A stretch of 64,000 nt of DNA from an uncultured Nioella sp. (GTDB lineage Bacteria; Pseudomonadota; Alphaproteobacteria; Rhodobacterales; Rhodobacteraceae), in assembly GCA_947495575.1 (NCBI GenBank), contig CANLZL010000006.1, positions 124,001 through 188,000 of the forward strand, in the 5' to 3' direction. A program made the position numbers and the translations under genes. The stretch's first letter is position 1, and the number at the start of each line of letters is the position of its first letter. The notes below the pieces were generated by a model that was not told where the DNA came from, made no database searches, and saw only the letters and a program-made list of their open reading frames with translations. Below are positions 63,854 through 64,000 of this stretch, one piece after another.

Positions 63854-64000
63854 TCACGTCCCGGCCGCGCGCAGCAGGTCGTGAATGGTTTCATACCCAA
63901 CCCAGACCCCCAACCCGCAAAACAGCAGGCCGAAGGCCACAGTGATCGTCGGCCCAGCCTTTTCGAACCCAGCCAGAACCGCCGGTGTCGAGAAAAAGAG
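63854..64000 (-). CDS. C-terminal end of an unidentified membrane protein (5' part outside the window)
   Basis: The frame is open from the window edge to a TGA at 63854 and encodes 48 residues with a hydrophobic helix (TITVAFGLLFCGLGVWVG) and the tail YETIHDLLRAAGT. It runs in the same direction as thiBPQ and ends 46 bp before the riboswitch. Too little is visible to name the family. Confidence 0.5.
   Translation of the reverse strand, partial: LFFSTPAVLAGFEKAGPTITVAFGLLFCGLGVWVGYETIHDLLRAAGT

Overview
The window looks like a chromosomal segment of a marine alphaproteobacterium of the Rhodobacterales (roseobacter group). The evidence is the gene content: a CcrM-type GANTC methyltransferase, a petABC (cytochrome bc1) operon closely resembling Rhodobacter, a rhizobial-type glycerol ABC importer (glpD-glpSTPQUV), a DUF2125 protein, KDO transferase with LpxK, and many compact operons with 1-14 nt gene overlaps. 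I saw no insertion sequence, prophage, CRISPR array, rRNA or replication origin. All calls come from reading the sequence; no database search was run.

Layout. 1-4.4 kb: the end of a flavoprotein gene, a lone HNH protein, an SDR/enoyl-CoA hydratase pair and a secreted DUF2125 protein. 4.5-9.4 kb: pmbA, a CysQ-like phosphatase, waaA, lpxK and an acetyltransferase in one run (lipid A/KDO supply). 9.4-15.5 kb: an SLC13 transporter, a DMT transporter preceded by a ykkC-like riboswitch candidate, a divergent lysE/lrp pair, and a methyltransferase-monooxygenase-AraC cluster. 15.5-22.3 kb: a CoA transferase, a DsbA-like protein, a DUF721 protein, mutY, alkB, ccrM and rnhB. 22.4-26 kb: small secreted proteins, a membrane protein with a C-terminal winged helix, two paralogous Tat-signal peptides made of Asp/Asn/Gly repeats, and a divergent JmjC-type oxygenase; this is the most unusual stretch.

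26-43 kb is a carbohydrate and polyol uptake region: a sugar ABC importer with an SDR and an enolase-superfamily dehydratase, tRNA-Arg, a LacI regulator, serine deaminase, an iron-type alcohol dehydrogenase, and the complete glycerol importer operon with glpD. 43.4-47.5 kb is divergent from glpD: a solute-binding-protein homologue without a signal peptide, an SDR, a zinc dehydrogenase and a LacI regulator, with paired operator-like palindromes in the shared upstream region.

47.9-57.4 kb holds acetyltransferases, an NmrA-like protein, an AraC regulator, tRNA-Lys, dapF (with an unusual active-site substitution), mtaB, two GST-like proteins and PaiB. 57.6-60.4 kb is petABC. 60.5-63.8 kb is thiBPQ under a TPP riboswitch, followed by the end of an unidentified membrane protein gene.

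The parts that merit follow-up are the JmjC/repeat-peptide locus, the inverted-topology membrane regulator, the riboswitch variant upstream of the DMT transporter, the complementary degeneration of the two glycerol-importer ATPases, the cluster of GANTC sites upstream of ccrM, and the twin dyads upstream of alkB.
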